In this document: one piece after another, positions 62,088 through 64,000 of the stretch
Numbering within the stretch: the first letter of the stretch is position 1
Layout: each line of letters begins with the position of its first letter
Source of the DNA: an uncultured Tateyamaria sp.
GTDB taxonomy: Bacteria > Pseudomonadota > Alphaproteobacteria > Rhodobacterales > Rhodobacteraceae
Reading direction: 5' to 3'
DNA length: 64,000 nt
Assembly (NCBI RefSeq): GCF_947503705.1
Contig: NZ_CANNES010000010.1
Span: 62,001 to 126,000, forward strand
Program-made: the position numbers and the translations under genes
The notes under the pieces: model-generated
What the model saw: the letters and a program-made list of their open reading frames with translations, nothing else
The model's database searches: none
What the model was told of the DNA's origin: nothing

Positions 62088-62587
62088 GCCGCGACCGCTT
62101 CGACCATGCGCAGCGCTGGAACCGACAGCTCCAGCCCGTCGGCATAGACCACATGCGGCGCGTCAAAGCCAAGCTGCACCAGCGTCATCTCGCGCGGCCC
62201 CAGTGAGGTGATGTATTCGTCGTCAATCAGGCACCCCGCAGGCATCACCGCCTGGGATGCCCCGCGCAACGCCTTGGCCCGCCAATCGCGCACGAGTACC
62301 ATTTGGGCGGCGGGCAGCATAACGTTGTGTTCGGGCCTTGTATCGCCCAGCGATCCGGCAGCGATGGCCACAGCCTCGGTCGTGATGCGGGTGGATTGCA
62401 CTGACGTCAGTGCAACCATGCCCGCATTTCGGGTGATCACCCTGTCGCCTGCGGACAGATACTCAACGGGGATTTCGCCGTCTGCTGTCAAAAGGATGGT
62501 GCCGGCCACCAGGCCGACATGCGTAAACTCTGTGCGCAACTGCGGTGTTTTCCCGCTTTCGATGCGCCCGACCGTTTTCGGTTTCAT
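62084..62587 (-). CDS. Hint-domain protein (Hedgehog/intein-like)
   Basis: A 167-residue protein with a Hint-like fold: GLVAGTILLTADGEIPVEYL, SAGDRVITRNAGMVALTSVQ with the family's D-x-V-x-T, then NVMLPAAQMVLVRDWRAKAL, AGCLIDDEYITSLGPREMTL. Such Hint modules are widespread in Rhodobacteraceae, usually at the end of RTX-type secreted proteins, but here it stands alone and lacks an N-terminal Cys at the splice site, so self-cleavage is unlikely. ATG 62587 is chosen; the upstream codon at 62605 is TTG. Confidence 0.78.
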   Translation of the reverse strand: MKPKTVGRIESGKTPQLRTEFTHVGLVAGTILLTADGEIPVEYLSAGDRVITRNAGMVALTSVQSTRITTEAVAIAAGSLGDTRPEHNVMLPAAQMVLVRDWRAKALRGASQAVMPAGCLIDDEYITSLGPREMTLVQLGFDAPHVVYADGLELSVPALRMVEAVAA

Positions 62588-62726
62588 GGCGTCTCTCTCT
62601 TGCAACCTGCCTCTAGGTTAAGCGCAGGTTAGCTGAAGAACCGGTTAATGTCGCGCAATTTCTGCACCATGGCACACGCAATTGCTCTCGCATCCTTGTG
62701 CGGGCTTTGCTAAAGCAGGCGGCGTT

Positions 62727-62810
62727 GCGGGTGTGGCGGAATTGGTAGACGCACCAGATTTAGGTTCTGGCGCCTATGGCGTGGGGGTTCGAGTCCCTTC
62801 ACCCGCACCA
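62727..62810 (+). tRNA. tRNA-Leu (UAG)
   Basis: A full cloverleaf: acceptor arms GCGGGTG and CACCCGC with encoded ACCA end; D-arm with GGCGGAATTGGTAGAC; anticodon arm CCAGA-TTTAGGT-TCTGG with anticodon TAG (reads CUA); a long variable arm typical of Leu; and T-arm GGGGTTCGAGTCCC. The 84-base length fits class II tRNA. A terminator-like hairpin follows at 62835-62867. Confidence 0.95.
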
Positions 62811-62834
62811 ACTCATCTTTTAAGACTTCATAAT

Positions 62835-62867
62835 TTCAATCCCTTGAGGCGATTGAATGTTTTTTAA
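62835..62867 (+). terminator. Terminator-like hairpin after tRNA-Leu
   Basis: TTCAATC / GATTGAA stem with a short loop, then TGTTTTTTAA. Position and T-run suit transcription termination of the tRNA. Confidence 0.6.
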
Positions 62868-62965
62868 TCCACCCCTTTGTCCACCCTTTCAGCTGTGGCG
62901 ACCTGTAATGTTCGGCGGAGAGCTGCCATTCTCTGCGGGTGCGCAATCTTTGGTCGGGATTGTCA

Positions 62966-63156
62966 AAAGCAGCCATTCACCGCCCATGTGACCATAACAC
63001 CAATGCTGCACCGGTCATCAAGGGCAGCTATGCGCAGAGAGCTGACTTTGCAAACTCTGGCCCGTTTCCCGACAGCGGACTTTCGTGTAGCGCGCGGCGA
63101 AAGCGGGGTGAGAGCCCAGAACAACCGACGCTGCGATTGGAGTAGATGGCTGCTTT
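62966..63156. repeat. 191-bp segment bounded by perfect 11-bp inverted repeats
   Basis: AAAGCAGCCAT at 62966-62976 recurs in reverse complement at 63146-63156. The segment carries no convincing gene. The form is that of a small non-autonomous mobile element or a decayed one, but flanking target duplications are not clear. Confidence 0.35.
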
Positions 63157-63340
63157 AGGATTGGGTCAGCATTGCAAAGCTATAGAATTGACAGATTGGC
63201 TAGCGAGCGTCGCCGACGGAGAAAGGGTTCACAGAGCAGTGCAACACATCACGCCATTTTGGTGACGCGGTGGCGAAAATCAAACCATAGGTAGAATAGT
63301 CGAGCGATTTCATTAGCTTACCGTTAGATATGCTTGAGTG

Positions 63341-63355
63341 TTAACTTTTTGTTAA
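63341..63355 (+). promoter_or_regulatory. CtrA-type box
   Basis: TTAACTTTTTGTTAA matches the TTAA-N7-TTAA consensus of the alphaproteobacterial response regulator CtrA. A second, near-miss spacing (TTAA-N6-TTAA) follows at once. The nearest downstream gene is the PAS gene, 248 bases away. Confidence 0.45.
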
Positions 63356-63602
63356 CCGTTCTTAACCGAAAGTTGCGAGCAGTATGTAAGCACCGCCTGT
63401 ACAAATCGTGTCTTGTTTTGTGCGCCATTGGCCAGACCTTTTTGTTCTTGTTTGAAGCCAAGCATTCATCGGCGTGATCCTAAAGGAGGGCCAGATAGTC
63501 CCGGTTAACCACCGCGTAAGAGTGCAGCTTGTTAGACCAAAATGAGCAGGTCTTCTGAGTGACTTCACCGATCCAAACCCGAGGCGCAAATAGGGCAGCA
63601 AA

Positions 63603-64000
63603 ATGATACCTTTCCAGGTCTTCGAGCAAATATCAGACAAGTGCAATGAAGGGTTGGTGCTGGGGAAAGCGTGCAGCAATGATGGCGCAATTATGGAGCT
63701 ACGATGGTGCAACAAAGCGTTTTCAAACATCACGGGCTACAGCATGCAGGAAATCATGGGCCAGCGAGGGACGATATTGATCGGCCCGGACATGCAACAA
63801 GACAAACACTTACTAATCATAGAAAAACTGATGAATTGGGAACAATTCTCAGTGAAACTCCTCAACAACCGAAAAAATGGCGAGCTGCATTGGCAAAAGA
63901 TGAGTTGGGTACCTCTATCTGATCCTGTAACCGGAGACCGTTGGTGGATATGCTCAATCATGGAACTTGAGCCGCAAGCCGAATTTTTGCCCAAGCGACA
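63603..64000 (+). CDS. PAS-domain protein, N-terminal part (cut by window edge)
   Basis: Starting at ATG 63603 (AGGG upstream; TAG in frame at 63591), the frame is open for 132 codons to the window end. It encodes a PAS fold: IMELRWCNKAFSNITGYSMQ, EIMGQRGTILIGPDM, FSVKLLNNRKNGELHWQKMS and the closing DRWWICSIMEL. It resembles LOV-like PAS domains, but the photoactive NCRFLQ Cys motif is absent. The output domain (kinase, GGDEF or EAL) lies beyond the window. Codon use is more A/T-rich than in neighbours. Confidence 0.75.
   Translation, partial: MIPFQVFEQISDKCNEGLVLGKACSNDGAIMELRWCNKAFSNITGYSMQEIMGQRGTILIGPDMQQDKHLLIIEKLMNWEQFSVKLLNNRKNGELHWQKMSWVPLSDPVTGDRWWICSIMELEPQAEFLPKR

Larger units (their letters stand above)
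62868..63602. other. Region after tRNA-Leu without a recognised gene
   Basis: About 735 bases with lower G+C than the rest of the window and only short open frames lacking ribosome-binding sites or family similarity. It contains an 11-bp inverted repeat pair (62966-62976 and 63146-63156), a CtrA-like box (63341-63355), and stop-rich sequence up to the PAS gene. It may be a junction with acquired DNA. Confidence 0.55.

Noticed and set aside
62618-62632. Second CtrA-like site upstream of the Hint gene
   Set aside because: Only one half-site is exact (TTAA-N7-TTAG), which is expected often by chance.
62877-63158. Short open frames after tRNA-Leu
   Set aside because: No ribosome-binding site, atypical composition, and they lie within the inverted-repeat-bounded segment.
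63603-64000. PAS protein as a blue-light LOV sensor
   Set aside because: The flavin-binding NCRFLQ motif with photoactive Cys is missing, so light sensing cannot be claimed.

Overview
The window is a gene-dense, high-G+C stretch of chromosome from a marine alphaproteobacterium of the Rhodobacteraceae (Roseobacter group). The evidence is the gene set itself: a DMSP lyase DddP with its complete active site, a soxBDAG-type heterotetrameric sarcosine oxidase, the System I cytochrome c genes (ccmABCDG with a separate ccmI), DUF6314, DUF6455 and Hint-domain proteins typical of the group, and glnBA. Genus and species cannot be fixed from sequence alone.

Layout. 1-4151: end of an ABC-transporter ATPase, an isochorismatase-type hydrolase, a cupin, dusA, a TauE/SafE permease and a coupled putative oxygenase. 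4216-6180 (minus): DUF1289 protein, ruvX and ccmI. 6399-12814: sarcosine oxidase genes soxB, soxD, soxA and soxG, with three small membrane-protein genes between soxB and soxD. 12891-16832: two tandem secreted paralogues, Fe-superoxide dismutase, a LOG-family protein and a LysM protein. 16914-24075: an ATM1-type ABC exporter converging on an RND efflux operon with an unusually long permease. 24326-27920: YfgM-like protein, BamB-like lipoprotein and Der GTPase (outer-membrane and ribosome assembly). 28019-33081: TspO-like membrane protein, DUF2235 hydrolase, serS and a membrane pentapeptide-repeat protein. 33250-40114: yajC-secD-secF, a second TauE/SafE protein, an Mth938-like protein, then ccmABCDG. 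40278-49250: aconitase, DUF1223 protein, lipid A-type acyltransferase, DMT permease, an isolated FliG, small secreted proteins and purB. 49350-53029: small proteins, bioY with a perfect FNR-type box upstream, and a hydrolase-OsmC fusion. 53035-55303: dddP divergent from a DUF3445 haem demethylase-like gene. 55339-62587: a small conserved protein, a lytic transglycosylase, secreted proteins, glnA-glnB, bifunctional NAD(P)HX repair enzyme and a Hint protein. 62727-64000: tRNA-Leu(UAG), about 0.8 kb without a convincing gene and of lower G+C, then the start of a PAS-domain protein cut by the window edge.

Biology. Sarcosine oxidase (glycine betaine/sarcosine demethylation to glycine and a C1 unit), DddP (DMSP to DMS and acrylate) and the DUF3445 protein (a family with oxidative N-demethylases) point to use of algal osmolytes. 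Most of the rest is housekeeping: protein export, cytochrome c maturation, nitrogen assimilation, TCA cycle, purine synthesis and repair.

No new multi-gene system such as a defence island or biosynthetic cluster is evident. The least explained signals are non-coding: two arrays of perfect three-base-loop hairpins between convergent genes, a long hairpin belonging to a short intergenic repeat family, a 75-bp-spaced direct repeat near serS, several palindromic operator candidates, and the atypical segment after tRNA-Leu.
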